DNA of 64,000 bases from Rosenbergiella australiborealis (GCF_018494035.1 NZ_JABBFO010000001.1:62001-126000); one strand, 5' to 3'; counted from the first letter of the stretch, positions 1-10,572 are shown. Translations and numbers: made by a program. Notes: generated by a model from the sequence alone, not told the origin.

Positions 1-1453
1 GGGGCTGTTTGGCGACAATGTAAGCACAGCTCTTTTCACCCAATAACTCATCATTCATCGAGACTAATGCCGCATGAATAATATCGGGATGGCGCTGTAA
101 CAGGTTTTCCACCTCTTCCGCTGCGATTTTTTCACCACCACGGTTAATTTGATCTTTTTCTCGGCCTTGAACAGTGATATAGCCTTGCTCGCTGATGGAA
201 ATCAGATCACCTGAGCAATAAAATCCTTGTTGATCAAAACAGGTCGCATTATGTTCAGGACTATTGTAATAGCCGCGAAAAGTGTAGGGCCCCCTGGTCA
301 TCAAGCGACCGGTCGTGTTTGGGGGTAATGGATTTCCCTGTGTGTCGGCGACCCAGACTTCGTCATCTGGTGAAATGGGACGACCTTGGGTGGTGAGGAT
401 AGTCTGCAAATCGTCATCAAGACGGGTATAGTTGACCAAACCTTCAGCCATACCAAATACTTGCTGTAGTTGGCAGCCTATTTCTGCGGGGATACGCGCT
501 GCAAGCGATTCGCTTAATTTTGCGCCACCCACCTGTAGCAAGCGTAGTGAACTGAGCTGTTCGGCGCAATCCCACTCCCTGATCGATTGTAGCCAAAGAC
601 TGACTGCTGGGGGTACCAGAGCGGTTACGTTTATTTGATGGTCTGCGATTAACGTAAAACAGGTTGTTGGGCTGGGATCTGCCGCTAATACACTGACTCC
701 TCCGGCATATAACACACCCAGAATACCCGGCGAGCTCATTGGATAATTATGGGCGATGGGTAGGGCACAAAGGTATCGTGTCTGTGCAGTAAACTGGCAG
801 ATCTCCACACTCGCTACAATGCTGTAATAATAATCATTATGTGTGCGAGGTATCAGTTTTGGTGTACCGGTGCTACCGCCTGATAACTGAAAAAAGGCGA
901 CGTTATCGGGAGAGCTAGGGGTTGGGGTAAACGTTTCATCGTGTTGTGTAAACAGGGCATGTAATCCACTGTCATCGGCGAAGGGATGATGCCAAAGCGT
1001 TTGTTCGAGTTCAGGGCACTGCGCATGCAGCTGCTCCAAGAAGCGATTATCGGTAAATACCGGATGCTCGCGATCCGCAATCAGCAGCCGCGGACGGATT
1101 TGTGTGGCATAAGCCGTTAACTCACTTTGCTGATGACTAAATAGGGCATTAACGGGAGCGATACCAAGTTTAAGTAGCGCGAAAAAGACGATATAGAATT
1201 CGCAGCAGTTGCTGAGTTGTACCAATGCCGTATCACCGGTTGTCAGTCCGCGAGCCTGTAGCTGTGCGGCCAATTGGTCGCTGTAAGTGGCTAACTGGCG
1301 ATAACTTAAGGTCTGAACCTGATCGATAATCGCGGGATGATCACTCTGACGGTGACGTTCGCTGATCGCCGTTAGCGGTTTATCTTGCCAATACCCTTTT
1401 TTACGATAACGTGTGGCCAAATCCGCCGGCCAAGGCGTAAATGAAATGCTCAT
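1..1453 (-). CDS. entE: 2,3-dihydroxybenzoate-AMP ligase EntE (C-terminus beyond left edge)
   Basis: Read directly from the minus strand: an open frame begins at the ATG at 1453 ([16 protein letters not shown]...) and runs off the left edge after about 484 codons of an expected ~540. EntE adenylates 2,3-dihydroxybenzoate and loads it on the EntB aryl carrier domain in enterobactin synthesis. Visible adenylate-former motifs are [24 protein letters not shown] and the [17 protein letters not shown] core near the cut end. It lies 15 bp downstream of entC in the same direction, so the two are co-transcribed. entB and entA are expected beyond the left edge but cannot be seen. Confidence 0.95.
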   Translation of the reverse strand, partial: MSISFTPWPADLATRYRKKGYWQDKPLTAISERHRQSDHPAIIDQVQTLSYRQLATYSDQLAAQLQARGLTTGDTALVQLSNCCEFYIVFFALLKLGIAPVNALFSHQQSELTAYATQIRPRLLIADREHPVFTDNRFLEQLHAQCPELEQTLWHHPFADDSGLHALFTQHDETFTPTPSSPDNVAFFQLSGGSTGTPKLIPRTHNDYYYSIVASVEICQFTAQTRYLCALPIAHNYPMSSPGILGVLYAGGVSVLAADPSPTTCFTLIADHQINVTALVPPAVSLWLQSIREWDCAEQLSSLRLLQVGGAKLSESLAARIPAEIGCQLQQVFGMAEGLVNYTRLDDDLQTILTTQGRPISPDDEVWVADTQGNPLPPNTTGRLMTRGPYTFRGYYNSPEHNATCFDQQGFYCSGDLISISEQGYITVQGREKDQINRGGEKIAAEEVENLLQRHPDIIHAALVSMNDELLGEKSCAYIVAKQP

Positions 1454-1468
1454 CAAAGATTACCTACA

Positions 1469-2659
1469 TTAATGTAAACCAAATGCTTGCAGCATGGTGC
1501 TCAGCTTTGTACCCGTTTCATGCCATTCAGAGAGTGGGTCGGAAGCAGGAACAATTCCCGCGCCAGCAAAGAGAGTGACCAGTTGTTGATGGAGTCGCGC
1601 ACAACGAATCGTGACAACCCATTCCCCATTACCTTCGTCATCACACCAACCGACCATACCGCCAAACAGATCACGAGAAAAAGGTTCTAGTTGTTGAATA
1701 AGCTGACAGGCTAATTGATGAGGGTAGCCACTTAATGCGGGAGTAGGGTGAAGTAATCCCGCAAGCTCCAGCGCATTTTCGTTGGGCTGGTTAATCTCAC
1801 CCTGTATGGTCGTAGCAAGGTGCCAAAGTTTTGAGGTCGTGACTAAGTGTGGGGTTTCTGGCACGCTTAATTGTGTAGCGATAGGCGTCAGAACTTTAGT
1901 CATTCCTTCAATAACAAGTTGATGTTCATGGCGATCTTTCTGTGAAGCCAGTAAACGTTCACCGATTTCTTGGTCATCCCCCCACTCAACTTGACGTTTA
2001 GCAGAGCCCGCAAGAGGTCGGGAGCTGAATAGGCTTCCTCGTTTACGGAGTAACAGCTCAGGGCTTGCTCCTGTTAATACCTCTTGACCCGATAGGGGTA
2101 CATGAAAATGATAATTATCCGGATTTTGTTCCATAATCCGTGCCATCAAAGCGGTACTATTTATCGGGGCACGAGTAGAGAGTTTCAATAGCCGTGAGAG
2201 AACGACTTTATCCAGTTCTCCGCGCTTCATTGCCGCTACCGCTTCACTGACCATATTGGTGAAGTGGTGCTGATCAGGAAAAGCCTGCTGAGCAATAACT
2301 TCAGCCAAGGAGATTTGCTGATAAGGGCGTAATTGAGTGATGAGCTGCTCGCGATCTGTTTCAGTAACATGCTCTGGAATAAACAGCGCGGTGGGCTGAT
2401 AGGAATTAAAAGGAATGGCTCCGACAACTTTAGGGCGCGTAATACCAGCAGCACGCGCTAGGCGAAACTGCTCACGAAGAGCCTGCTGGAAGGCAACTTG
2501 ATTTCCCGTGTTATCCAGTAGTGGTTGCGAAATTCGCTTAAAGCAGCCGCTAGTAATAAGACTGGTTTCAGGAGAAGTAAACAGAAAACGTTCGTTTAGT
2601 GCGCTCTGTTGTTGAATTTTACTGTTTAGAATATTTTCAATGGCAGTGATTTCGACCAT
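1469..2659 (-). CDS. entC: isochorismate synthase EntC
   Basis: 396 aa (E. coli EntC 391). Converts chorismate to isochorismate, the first committed step towards 2,3-dihydroxybenzoate. The chorismate-binding fold is clear: [22 protein letters not shown], the PLAGSAKRQ loop, the [11 protein letters not shown] helix, [13 protein letters not shown], and a C-terminal block [25 protein letters not shown] with [11 protein letters not shown] carrying the Mg-binding acidic residues of the family. First gene of the minus-strand entC-entE operon. The start at 2659 lies just downstream of a Fur-box-like sequence, so iron repression is expected by analogy with E. coli. Confidence 0.97.
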   Translation of the reverse strand: MVEITAIENILNSKIQQQSALNERFLFTSPETSLITSGCFKRISQPLLDNTGNQVAFQQALREQFRLARAAGITRPKVVGAIPFNSYQPTALFIPEHVTETDREQLITQLRPYQQISLAEVIAQQAFPDQHHFTNMVSEAVAAMKRGELDKVVLSRLLKLSTRAPINSTALMARIMEQNPDNYHFHVPLSGQEVLTGASPELLLRKRGSLFSSRPLAGSAKRQVEWGDDQEIGERLLASQKDRHEHQLVIEGMTKVLTPIATQLSVPETPHLVTTSKLWHLATTIQGEINQPNENALELAGLLHPTPALSGYPHQLACQLIQQLEPFSRDLFGGMVGWCDDEGNGEWVVTIRCARLHQQLVTLFAGAGIVPASDPLSEWHETGTKLSTMLQAFGLH

Positions 2660-2672
2660 AATAGCACCATTA

Positions 2673-2706
2673 AATGATAAGATAATTAATAATGATTATC
2701 ATTTGA
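2673..2706. promoter_or_regulatory. Fur-box-like operator between entC and fepB
   Basis: An A+T-rich stretch contains the perfect 6-1-6 palindrome AATGATTATCATT (2691-2703) plus an upstream TGATAAGATAATTAATAAT run, close to the Fur consensus of repeated GATAAT hexamers. It lies in the 165-bp divergent gap between entC (minus) and fepB (plus), the place of the fepB/entC Fur site in E. coli. The sequence match is seen; Fur binding is inferred. Confidence 0.75.
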
Positions 2707-2824
2707 ACTTTGGCGGTAAGCTACGCTTAACTCCTTTACCTGTCAACTGATGAAGCCAGCTTACATATAACTTCTCATTTAGAGCTCACGATTACGCACT
2801 AGATGCTCATTAAGGATAGCTATT

Positions 2825-3784
2825 ATGACCCGAAGCTCAAGACTGCTTAATATTCTCTTAGCCATTGTTTTATTCCCACTAGCGGGAATGAGTCAGGCAG
2901 CGGGGTGGCCGAGGCAAGTGGTCACGGATAATGGAACGGTAACCTTAAAGAGCGAACCAAAAAGAATTGTCTCTACCAGTGTGACGCTGACGGGATCATT
3001 ACTCGCTATTGATGCTCCAGTGATCGCCAGTGGCGCGAGTGTCCCAAACAGTCGGTTTACTGATAATCAAGGTTTTTTTAGCCAGTGGGGTGCGATTGCC
3101 CAGCAAAAACAGGTACAACGTTTATATATCGGTGAGGCAAATGCCGAAATGGTCGCAGCGCAGGCACCGGACTTAATCATCGTGAGTGCGACTGGGCACG
3201 ATAGTGCTTTACGTTTAGTGAATCAATTATCCAGTATTGCACCGGTTATTGTGGTCAATTACGACAATAAAAGCTGGCAACAAGTCGTAACCTTATTAGG
3301 ACAGGCTACCGGTCATGAAAGCCAAGCTCAAACCATTATTAAGCAGTTCGATCAACGCGTGGCACAGCTCAAACCAAAACTGCAACTACCACCACAACCC
3401 GTATCTGCCTTTGTATGGAACGGAGGAGGTAAAGAGGTGAATCTTTGGACACCTGAATCGGCACAAGGAAAATTACTTGAGCAGCTTGGTTTTACTCTTG
3501 CCCCTGCGCCGGCTGAGCTCGCCTCTAGTCAGAGTATGGGGCGGCGTAAAGATATCATCCAACTGTCAGGTGAGAAGATGACGGAGGGATTAAGTGGTAA
3601 GAGCTGGCTAATGTTTGTGGCCGATAGCGACACGCTCAAGCAGGTGAGCGAGGATCGCTTCTTACAGCAAGCTCCAGCCGTTAAGCAGCATAATGTCTAT
3701 GCCTTAGGGAATGATAATTTTCGTTTAGATTATTATAGTGCAACTCAGACATTAGCTACGCTCGAAAAACTGTTTGTGCATTAA
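2825..3784 (+). CDS. fepB: ferric enterobactin periplasmic binding protein FepB
   Basis: 319 aa. A signal peptide is evident: MTRSSRL, a hydrophobic core, then cleavage near SQA|AGWPRQ. The mature protein is a class III (BtuF/FhuD-type) binding protein that carries ferric enterobactin from FepA to the FepDG permease. Family features include KRIVSTSVTLTGSLLAID near the N-terminus, AAQAPDLIIVSATGHD, and the C-terminal WLMFVADS...AVKQHNVYALG block. It is the first gene of fepB-fepD-fepG-fepC, with fepD starting at or just past its stop. In E. coli fepB is separate from fepDGC, so the contiguous operon is a rearrangement. Confidence 0.95.
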   Translation: MTRSSRLLNILLAIVLFPLAGMSQAAGWPRQVVTDNGTVTLKSEPKRIVSTSVTLTGSLLAIDAPVIASGASVPNSRFTDNQGFFSQWGAIAQQKQVQRLYIGEANAEMVAAQAPDLIIVSATGHDSALRLVNQLSSIAPVIVVNYDNKSWQQVVTLLGQATGHESQAQTIIKQFDQRVAQLKPKLQLPPQPVSAFVWNGGGKEVNLWTPESAQGKLLEQLGFTLAPAPAELASSQSMGRRKDIIQLSGEKMTEGLSGKSWLMFVADSDTLKQVSEDRFLQQAPAVKQHNVYALGNDNFRLDYYSATQTLATLEKLFVH

Positions 3785-3785
3785 G

Positions 3786-4808
3786 GTGAAACTCTCTACT
3801 ACGTCTTTGCTGAGTAAACCGTTTTATCTTTTTACATTACTGCTACTGGTGTTATTCGGTTTAGTTGTGATGAGTTTAGTGACGGGTGCAAAAACGATCT
3901 CCGTGTCAGAAAGCTGGAGTAGCCTTTCACTGTGGCAAGTTTGTCATAGCGAGAATTGCGATATTATTCGTTTTTCGAGGCTTCCTCGAACGTTGGCGGG
4001 CCTGGTAGCCGGTTGCGCGTTAGGCCTTGCTGGGGCGTTAATGCAGTCCCTTACGCGTAATCCTCTTGCTGATCCTGGTTTATTAGGGGTAAATTCCGGT
4101 GCCAGTTTTACTACCGTGCTGGGCTTGAGCGTGTGGGGATCACTCTCTTTTTGGCAAAGTTACTCTCTAGCTTTCTTCGGTGCGCTGCTTGCCGCTGTAA
4201 TTGTGGCAGTCACTGGCGCAGGGCGTGGGGGGCGATTAAATCCAATCCGACTTACTTTAGCAGGCGTCTCTTTGGCGGCCATCTTAGAAGGGCTGACCAG
4301 CGGCCTTTCATTGCTTAATCCGGAAATTTATGATCATTTACGCTTTTGGCAAACGGGTTCCTTAGATGTACGCCAGCTTTCTGTCTTCACGCTCTTAAGT
4401 CCGTTTGTTATTACCGCGGCAGGGCTGACGCTTATGATGAGCCGATCGTTAAATGCCCTCAGCCTAGGAGAGGATTTGGCGCGTACGCTCGGAATACGTG
4501 TTGGCCTTGTACAAATATTAGGGGTGTTATTGATCGCACTATTATCTGCATCGGCGACTGCATTAACGGGCCCTATTGCTTTTATTGGTCTTATCGCTCC
4601 GCATTTAGCCCGAGGATGTTTCGGCAGCGATCACCGCTATTTTCTTCCCGGCACCCTACTGCTAACGCCCGCTGTACTCTTACTGGCCGATATCATTGGG
4701 CGTAGTATTGGCCCGGGCGAGATCCGCGTATCCATTATTACTGCCTTTATTGGTGCTCCGGTATTAATTGGACTTGTTCGGTATCGAATAGGTCGAGGGA
4801 TATCATGA
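3786..4808 (+). CDS. fepD: ferric enterobactin ABC permease FepD
   Basis: About 340 aa FecCD-family inner-membrane permease with many hydrophobic segments. Hallmarks: RLPRTLAGLVAGCALGLAGALMQSLTRNPLADPGLLGVNSGASF near residues 60-105, SATALTGPIAFIGLIAPHLAR (the BtuC-like coupling loop contacting the ATPase) and ADIIGRSIGPGEIRVSIITAFIGAPVLI at the C-terminus. Start choice is uncertain: a GTG at 3786 directly follows the fepB stop, and an in-frame TTG at 3774 overlaps fepB by 11 bp. Neither has a well-spaced ribosome site, so translational coupling to fepB is likely. The stop overlaps the fepG start in an ATGA junction. Confidence 0.93.
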   Translation: MKLSTTSLLSKPFYLFTLLLLVLFGLVVMSLVTGAKTISVSESWSSLSLWQVCHSENCDIIRFSRLPRTLAGLVAGCALGLAGALMQSLTRNPLADPGLLGVNSGASFTTVLGLSVWGSLSFWQSYSLAFFGALLAAVIVAVTGAGRGGRLNPIRLTLAGVSLAAILEGLTSGLSLLNPEIYDHLRFWQTGSLDVRQLSVFTLLSPFVITAAGLTLMMSRSLNALSLGEDLARTLGIRVGLVQILGVLLIALLSASATALTGPIAFIGLIAPHLARGCFGSDHRYFLPGTLLLTPAVLLLADIIGRSIGPGEIRVSIITAFIGAPVLIGLVRYRIGRGIS

Positions 4809-5788
4809 AAAAGCGGCCACTGTTTATTTTTGGTTTATTACTGATAGCGCTCTGTGGGGTCATGATCAGTGCGTTATCTCGTGGTGCGATGCCTCTTTCT
4901 CTCCACGATCTCTGGCAAATTCTTAACGGACAAGGGCCAGCAGGATTACGTTTGGTCGTGATGGAATGGCGTCTACCGCGCGTTTTGATTGCAGTAGTCT
5001 GTGGGGCGGCTTTGGGAATAAGTGGGGCTATTTTTCAGTCTATTTTAAAAAATCCGCTGGGGAGCCCAGATGTACTGGGTTTGAATGCAGGGGCTTTTTC
5101 TGGGGTATTAGTGGTGATGGTATTTTGGCCCACTCACCTTTTTGCGATGACCTTAGCTTCACTGGTTAGTGCAGTGATCACTGGAATTACGATTTATCTT
5201 TTGGCTTGGCGTCAAGGTATTACACCTTACCGATTGATCCTCATCGGTATTGGTATCCGTGCGTTATTAATGTCTTTTAATGGCTGGGTGATGACTTCAA
5301 CGTCTTTAAGTACCGCCATGAGTGCAGGACTGTGGAGCGCGGGATCACTGAATGGCGTGACGTGGCAAAGTTTATCCCTCGTTTTCCCAATGATTGGACT
5401 CACCGTTTTTGGCGTTGCAGCTTTAGCTAAGCGTATGCGCTTGCTCGAAATGGGCGATGACTTAGCCTGTGCACTGGGCATCCACACTGAGCGGACTCGC
5501 GTAGGGCTTTTAGTGCTAGCGACCTTACTCACCGCCGTGCCCACAGCCGTGATCGGGCCGGTCTCCTTTGTTGCCCTTGTTGCCCCACAAATTGCCAGAC
5601 GGCTGACAAAGAGTGCTTCAGGAGTTTTATGGAATACGGCGATTTGTGGAAGTCTATTGTTGTTAGCTGCAGATTATTTGGCTCAACATGCATTCCTTCC
5701 CTATCAACTTCCAGTGGGCGTAATTACTGTAAGTTTAGGCGGTATTTATCTGTTATCGCTTTTAGTAAAAGAGGCTAGACGTTCATGA
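4805..5788 (+). CDS. fepG: ferric enterobactin ABC permease FepG
   Basis: 327 aa FecCD-family permease and membrane partner of FepD. The N-terminal helix is followed by MEWRLPRVLIAVVCGAALGISGAIFQSILKNPLGSPDVLGLNAGAFSGVL. The coupling region is VIGPVSFVALVAPQIARRL, and the C-terminus has ADYLAQHAFLPYQLPVGVITVSLGGIYLL. It is coupled to both neighbours by 4-bp ATGA overlaps (fepD stop/fepG start at 4805 and fepG stop/fepC start at 5785), which fixes both starts. Confidence 0.95.
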   Translation: MKKRPLFIFGLLLIALCGVMISALSRGAMPLSLHDLWQILNGQGPAGLRLVVMEWRLPRVLIAVVCGAALGISGAIFQSILKNPLGSPDVLGLNAGAFSGVLVVMVFWPTHLFAMTLASLVSAVITGITIYLLAWRQGITPYRLILIGIGIRALLMSFNGWVMTSTSLSTAMSAGLWSAGSLNGVTWQSLSLVFPMIGLTVFGVAALAKRMRLLEMGDDLACALGIHTERTRVGLLVLATLLTAVPTAVIGPVSFVALVAPQIARRLTKSASGVLWNTAICGSLLLLAADYLAQHAFLPYQLPVGVITVSLGGIYLLSLLVKEARRS

Positions 5789-6576
5789 ATTCATCGCCAT
5801 CTCGTCTTGCAGCCAGTGATCTTACGCTGGCTTATGAGAATAAAATCGTTACAGAACATCTCTCTGTCACGATACCTGACGGGGAATTTACCGTAATTAT
5901 TGGGCCTAATGCGTGTGGTAAATCGACACTTTTAAAAGCATTGAGTCGTATCATTAAACCCAGTGCAGGACAGGTCATTTTGGATGGCCAAGCCATCCAA
6001 CAACGTCCGGCAAAAGAGATTGCACGGCAACTTGGTTTGCTTCCACAAAATAGTCATACGCCAAGTGGGATTACGGTCGCGGATTTGGTTGGGCGTGGTC
6101 GCTACCCCCATCAATCGTTATTTGGTGGATGGCGCGCAGAAGATAGTCAAGCGGTGGCTGATGCGATGGTGGCGACCCATATCGAACACCTGGCCGAACG
6201 TCCCGTCGAGCAGTTATCAGGGGGGCAGCGCCAACGTGTATGGATTGCCATGGTGCTGGCACAACAAACGCCACTATTATTGTTGGACGAGCCAACTACT
6301 TGGTTGGATATTACTCATCAAATAGAGCTGATGGAGCTCCTGCGTGAATTGAATCAAAATCATGGCCGTACTTTGGTTGTCGTACTCCATGAATTGAACC
6401 AAGCCTGTCGTTACGCCACTCATCTGATTGCCATGCGTGATGGCGAGATTATTGCTCAGGGTAAACCCAACGATATTATTAGTGCGGAATTAATCGAACA
6501 GGTGTATGGCTTAAAATCCGTTATTATTGCCGACCCAATCGCCGGCACGCCGATGATCGTGCCTATTGGTAAATAA
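5785..6576 (+). CDS. fepC: ferric enterobactin ABC transporter ATP-binding protein FepC
   Basis: 263 aa ABC ATPase that energises FepDG. Walker A is GPNACGKST at residues 40-48, with Ala where E. coli has Gly; this keeps the GxxxxGK[ST] pattern. The signature is LSGGQRQR near 140 and Walker B LLLLDEPTTWLDI near 160, followed by VVVLHELNQACRYATHLI with the switch His. It is the last gene of the fep operon and ends inside a 9-bp hairpin that also abuts the entF stop. Confidence 0.95.
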   Translation: MNSSPSRLAASDLTLAYENKIVTEHLSVTIPDGEFTVIIGPNACGKSTLLKALSRIIKPSAGQVILDGQAIQQRPAKEIARQLGLLPQNSHTPSGITVADLVGRGRYPHQSLFGGWRAEDSQAVADAMVATHIEHLAERPVEQLSGGQRQRVWIAMVLAQQTPLLLLDEPTTWLDITHQIELMELLRELNQNHGRTLVVVLHELNQACRYATHLIAMRDGEIIAQGKPNDIISAELIEQVYGLKSVIIADPIAGTPMIVPIGK

Positions 6577-6595
6577 GGAGGCCTTAGCCTCCTTA
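6574..6595. terminator. hairpin between convergent fepC and entF
   Basis: Perfect 9-bp stem TAAGGAGGC / GCCTCCTTA with a CTTA loop between two converging operons. Neither side has a long T run, so it is a weak or bidirectional terminator or a transcript-end stabiliser. Its left arm includes the end of the fepC stop codon. Confidence 0.55.
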
Positions 6596-6599
6596 AGAA

Positions 6600-9500
6600 C
6601 TAGCGGATGAGGTTTTTTAGGCGGCGGTTAATTTCAGGGCCAATAGTTTCAAACATTTTTGGCGAAATAATCTCCACATGGGCACAATCAATGGGAACAA
6701 TATCCAAGGTGTGAATAAAAGGAGCCCACGCCTGTTGTGCACTCAATGAGGGCTGTACCGTTTTTAAGGCTGAAAAGAGGGTCGCTTGCCCCTTGGTTTG
6801 ACGGCTTCGAGCCGTTGTGAGTAAACGGACAGAGTGGGCATAATTTGCTTCAATCTGATCGAAAAGATGAGCAAGCTCTTCCCCTGCTTGCTGGCGTTGA
6901 CTCTGTACGAACTGCTCCCGCTCGCGGTTGACCTCTTCGATGACCTGAGCATCGAGTACGTTTTTCCCCTGTTTTTCATCCCAGTTCTGTGTTTCCGGCG
7001 GCCAAGTATCCAATAGACCTAGGAAAGCGACTTCTTCGCCACGCGCTTCGAGCCGTGAAGCGATACCTTGTGCTAAGGTTCCCCCCAATGAATAGCCAAT
7101 AAAGTAGTAAGGGCCTTTAGGTTGATCTGCCAATAGGGTTTTGAGATGGCGTTCGCAGACATCGTCAATATGCTGGCCCTTGCCTAGCGCGCCCTGTTCA
7201 TCGGGCGATTGGATACCAATGATCGACCAAGTTGGGTCGAGGTAGCGCTGTAATATACTAAATTGCCACGCGAAGCCGGAAGCGGGGTGGAAACAGTAAA
7301 GCCGAGGCCCGTTAGTTTGGCGAAGTGGCAGGAGTGTTTGTAGTCCACTATTTTGCTGTTCAGGATTTTGTTGGATCAGCTGCGCCAATTTTTCTACCGT
7401 TGCATTGACCATCACATGTCCAACGGTCAGTGGATAATCAAGTTGCTTACGAACTTGCGCTGCTAAGCGCATGGCTAAGAGTGAGTGCCCCCCTAAAGTA
7501 AAGAAATCTTGAGTCGCACTGACGTTCGGTAACTGCAAAAGGTCGGCAAAGAGTTTGGCTAACGAAACCTCTATTTCTCCCTTGGGAGCACGCAATGTGG
7601 CATTAGGGTCGAGCTGTGGCATCGGTAAGGCTTTACGATCTAACTTACCGTTACTACTTAACGGAAATGTCGAAACAGGAATAATGACGATGGGTACCAT
7701 GTGCGGCGGTAAACGATCGGCGAGTTGTTGGCGTAGCTGATCAGTCTCTTGTGGGGTTTCAGTGATAATGTAGCTCACTAACTGTCGGTCATCAGCCAGT
7801 CCCGAGAGATTTTGGTTAAGGCTGACCGCGACTGAAGTTGCTTGTTTTATACCAGGTAATGAGAGGAGAACGGCATCAATTTCGGATAGTTCGATGCGTT
7901 GTCCACGAATTTTTAGCTGATCATCATTTCTTCCTAGATACTCAATTTCCCCATTTGGTAGACGCCGGGCGATATCGCCACTGCGGTATAAGCGCTGGGT
8001 AGCATCCCAAGGTGCAGGCATAAAACGTTCAGCGGTTAACGTCGCACGTCCTAGATAGCCTTCAGCTAATTGAACTCCCCCTAACCATAGCTCGCCGGCG
8101 ATGCCATAGGGGACAGGTTTACGTTGGCTATCAAGAATATGTAATTGAGTATTCCACACTGGCCAGCCAATCGGTACGCTATGCCCTGTCACTTCAGCCA
8201 ATTCGCGGCCAAAAGCGGGGAACCAGCTGACATCGACAGCCGCTTCTGTTGGACCATAGAGATTATGGCACGGGATAGCCAGTGTGCGTTCCCATTGTCG
8301 TGCCAGCGCGGTAGGGAGGGCTTCACCACTACAAAATACAAGACGTAATGTTTGCGGTAATACGTCAATAGCAGAATTTGTTAAGCTCTCTAAAAAAGCG
8401 GCTAACATCGATGGGACGAAGTGAGTAACCGTTACTCGTTGTTCAATCATCACTTGCTGTAACCATTCAGGATCACGATGGCATTCCGGAGGTGCCATAA
8501 ACAGTTGTGCACCAGTGAATAGTGGCCAGAAAAATTCCCAGACAGATACATCGAAGCTACTAGGTGTTTTTTGCAGTACAACATCTTGCGATTGGAGGGG
8601 ATAGTGATTTTGCATCCACTTCAAGCGGTTGACGATCGCTCGATGACTGACTAAAACGCCCTTTGGTCTTCCGGTTGACCCAGAGGTGAAAATTAAATAC
8701 GCACCTTGTCGTGGGGTTGGCGCGGCAATGCAAAGAGAGGCAGTCTCCTCAAATAATGATTGATAATAATAGTGAGGTGTACCGCTAATTTTCTCAAAGC
8801 GTGTGCATAACGCTTGTTCAGTAATGATAAGACGAGGGGTGGAATCTTCTAACATCATCGCCAGGCGATCATCGGGATAACCTGTATCCAGTGGCAGCCA
8901 GATGGCCCCGATACGGACGATTGCCTGCAATGCCAACGAAAGAAAAATCGAGCGAGGGAGGGCGACGGCAACGATATCGCCGGCTTGAACGCCTCGACTC
9001 ACTAGTTGGTTCGCTAATGCATCAACTTGCTGCCTCATCTCCGCATAAGTGAGTGCGTACTGCGAGTCTGCTAAGGCAGTACGGTCGGGGGTTTGCTCAC
9101 ACTGCTGAGCGATTAATGACCATAAAGTCTCGTCACTCAGTGTCACCTCAGTGGCATTGACAGCGGTAAGTTGCTGCTGTTCTTGTTCAGTAAGAAGATT
9201 AAGATCACGCAAGGGTAGCGTCGGTTTTTGTATTAACTGCTCTATAATCAGTGGGATGCGTTGAAGATGCTGAGAAAGTTCTCGTGCATCGTAGCGATTT
9301 TTATTGGCCAAACACTCTATCGTGATAGCCCCTTCGGCATTAATGAGTAAAGCAATTTCGATATCTCGCACAGGTCCTGAGGCGAGATGCTCAGTAGTCA
9401 CCGATTGACCTTCAAAGACTAAATCATAATCGAAAAGTTTGACGTTTAATACCGGGCCAAATAGTGGCGAGTTATCACCAGTAAGCCCAAGGTCACGGCT

Positions 9501-10571
9501 AATCTGTTCTGCATCATAGCGCTGGTGGCGACGATTTTTCTTAATTTCTTTACTTAAAATGTTCGCAAACTCGGCAAATGAATAGGTGGGTTGATAGCCA
9601 ATACTCATCGGGAGAACATTAATCACCGGGCCGATGGCGCTGAGCGCCGTAGAACCCATCCGGCGCATAAAAATAAATCCAGCGCTAAAAGGCTGTTGCC
9701 CCGTCAGATGTGCCAGCCAAGTGCTAACAAGTGTTATGGCCCCTTCGACAGGGGTTAATCCCTGATCGGCTAGGTGTTGATAAAGGGGGGCAAGCGTATG
9801 GGCCGGAAAAGTGATGTGCTGGCGTATCACTTCTGGACTGGCAATCGCTCCATTAAGCGGAGTTTGCGCAAGGCTTAAGGGATCGGGCAGTTGTGAGACT
9901 TTCTCCTGCCAATATCGTTTATCCTTTTGGTACGTCGCACTTTGTTGGTAGGCGATATACTCTTCAACCACTTCATTAAATGACGTGAAAGGTGTCGCAG
10001 TTAAAGGTTGTTGTTGCCGTAAATTCGCATAAATCTCACTGATCCGTTTAGTGATTGCGACAAAACTAAATCCATCAACCTGTAAATGGTGATAGCGCTG
10101 ATACCATATCCACTGCTCTTCATTAATCTGTAGGAGAACCTGCCTAATCGGGGCACCTTGATCGGTAATACGTAAAGGGCTATCAAGATCACGTTGAATT
10201 AAAGATTTTGCAGTATCAAGCGCTTTTTTCTCGTTACGTAAATCGATGCATTCTATGTAAATAGGGGTCGGCTGATCTGGAATTTGGTATATTTCGCCCT
10301 CACACTCTTCAAAGCGAAAATGTAAGGTATCCGCCTCTGCCAGACCTTGCTGAATAGCTTGTTTCATCACAGTGATATTGAGTGTGCCCGGTAAGGTAAT
10401 CGCGTGGGCAACAGCGAAAGCGTTATGGTAAGGAGAAAGCTGTTCAGCAATCCATATTCCCGGTTGTGCGGCAACGAGCGGTAAGCGACTCACCGGTAAA
10501 GATGGTGACACATTCTTTGTGCTATTACTTTTAACTAACTGTTTCTCTATGACTTCTTCGATGTTAATCAT
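6600..10571 (-). CDS. entF: enterobactin synthetase component F (nonribosomal peptide synthetase)
   Basis: 1323 aa from the ATG at 10571 (AGGA eight bases upstream, 1 bp past the fes stop). A longer frame upstream only overlaps fes. Domain order: condensation (HHLQVDG at 161-167), serine-activating adenylation (LIFTSGSTGRPKG, NLYGPTEAAVDVSW, YRSGDIARRL), carrier domain (GGHSLLAM, phosphopantetheine Ser about 1030), and thioesterase (GYSLGG, Ser about 1161; His about 1298) which trimerises and cyclises the DHB-Ser units. E. coli EntF is 1293 aa. The extra length is mostly a 25-residue N-terminal extension (MINIEEVIEKQLVKS...) before the conserved LPLVAAQPGIW. No ybdZ (MbtH-like) gene lies between fes and entF. 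Confidence 0.97.
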   Translation of the reverse strand: MINIEEVIEKQLVKSNSTKNVSPSLPVSRLPLVAAQPGIWIAEQLSPYHNAFAVAHAITLPGTLNITVMKQAIQQGLAEADTLHFRFEECEGEIYQIPDQPTPIYIECIDLRNEKKALDTAKSLIQRDLDSPLRITDQGAPIRQVLLQINEEQWIWYQRYHHLQVDGFSFVAITKRISEIYANLRQQQPLTATPFTSFNEVVEEYIAYQQSATYQKDKRYWQEKVSQLPDPLSLAQTPLNGAIASPEVIRQHITFPAHTLAPLYQHLADQGLTPVEGAITLVSTWLAHLTGQQPFSAGFIFMRRMGSTALSAIGPVINVLPMSIGYQPTYSFAEFANILSKEIKKNRRHQRYDAEQISRDLGLTGDNSPLFGPVLNVKLFDYDLVFEGQSVTTEHLASGPVRDIEIALLINAEGAITIECLANKNRYDARELSQHLQRIPLIIEQLIQKPTLPLRDLNLLTEQEQQQLTAVNATEVTLSDETLWSLIAQQCEQTPDRTALADSQYALTYAEMRQQVDALANQLVSRGVQAGDIVAVALPRSIFLSLALQAIVRIGAIWLPLDTGYPDDRLAMMLEDSTPRLIITEQALCTRFEKISGTPHYYYQSLFEETASLCIAAPTPRQGAYLIFTSGSTGRPKGVLVSHRAIVNRLKWMQNHYPLQSQDVVLQKTPSSFDVSVWEFFWPLFTGAQLFMAPPECHRDPEWLQQVMIEQRVTVTHFVPSMLAAFLESLTNSAIDVLPQTLRLVFCSGEALPTALARQWERTLAIPCHNLYGPTEAAVDVSWFPAFGRELAEVTGHSVPIGWPVWNTQLHILDSQRKPVPYGIAGELWLGGVQLAEGYLGRATLTAERFMPAPWDATQRLYRSGDIARRLPNGEIEYLGRNDDQLKIRGQRIELSEIDAVLLSLPGIKQATSVAVSLNQNLSGLADDRQLVSYIITETPQETDQLRQQLADRLPPHMVPIVIIPVSTFPLSSNGKLDRKALPMPQLDPNATLRAPKGEIEVSLAKLFADLLQLPNVSATQDFFTLGGHSLLAMRLAAQVRKQLDYPLTVGHVMVNATVEKLAQLIQQNPEQQNSGLQTLLPLRQTNGPRLYCFHPASGFAWQFSILQRYLDPTWSIIGIQSPDEQGALGKGQHIDDVCERHLKTLLADQPKGPYYFIGYSLGGTLAQGIASRLEARGEEVAFLGLLDTWPPETQNWDEKQGKNVLDAQVIEEVNREREQFVQSQRQQAGEELAHLFDQIEANYAHSVRLLTTARSRQTKGQATLFSALKTVQPSLSAQQAWAPFIHTLDIVPIDCAHVEIISPKMFETIGPEINRRLKNLIR

Positions 10572-10572
10572 A

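Noticed and set aside
815-840. Fur-box-like AATAATAATCATTAT inside entE
   Set aside because: Lies well within coding sequence far from a start; explained by codon content and A+T richness.
8745-8775. Second Fur-like stretch (AATAATGATTGATAATAATAG) inside entF
   Set aside because: Internal to the adenylation-domain coding region, with no promoter role visible.
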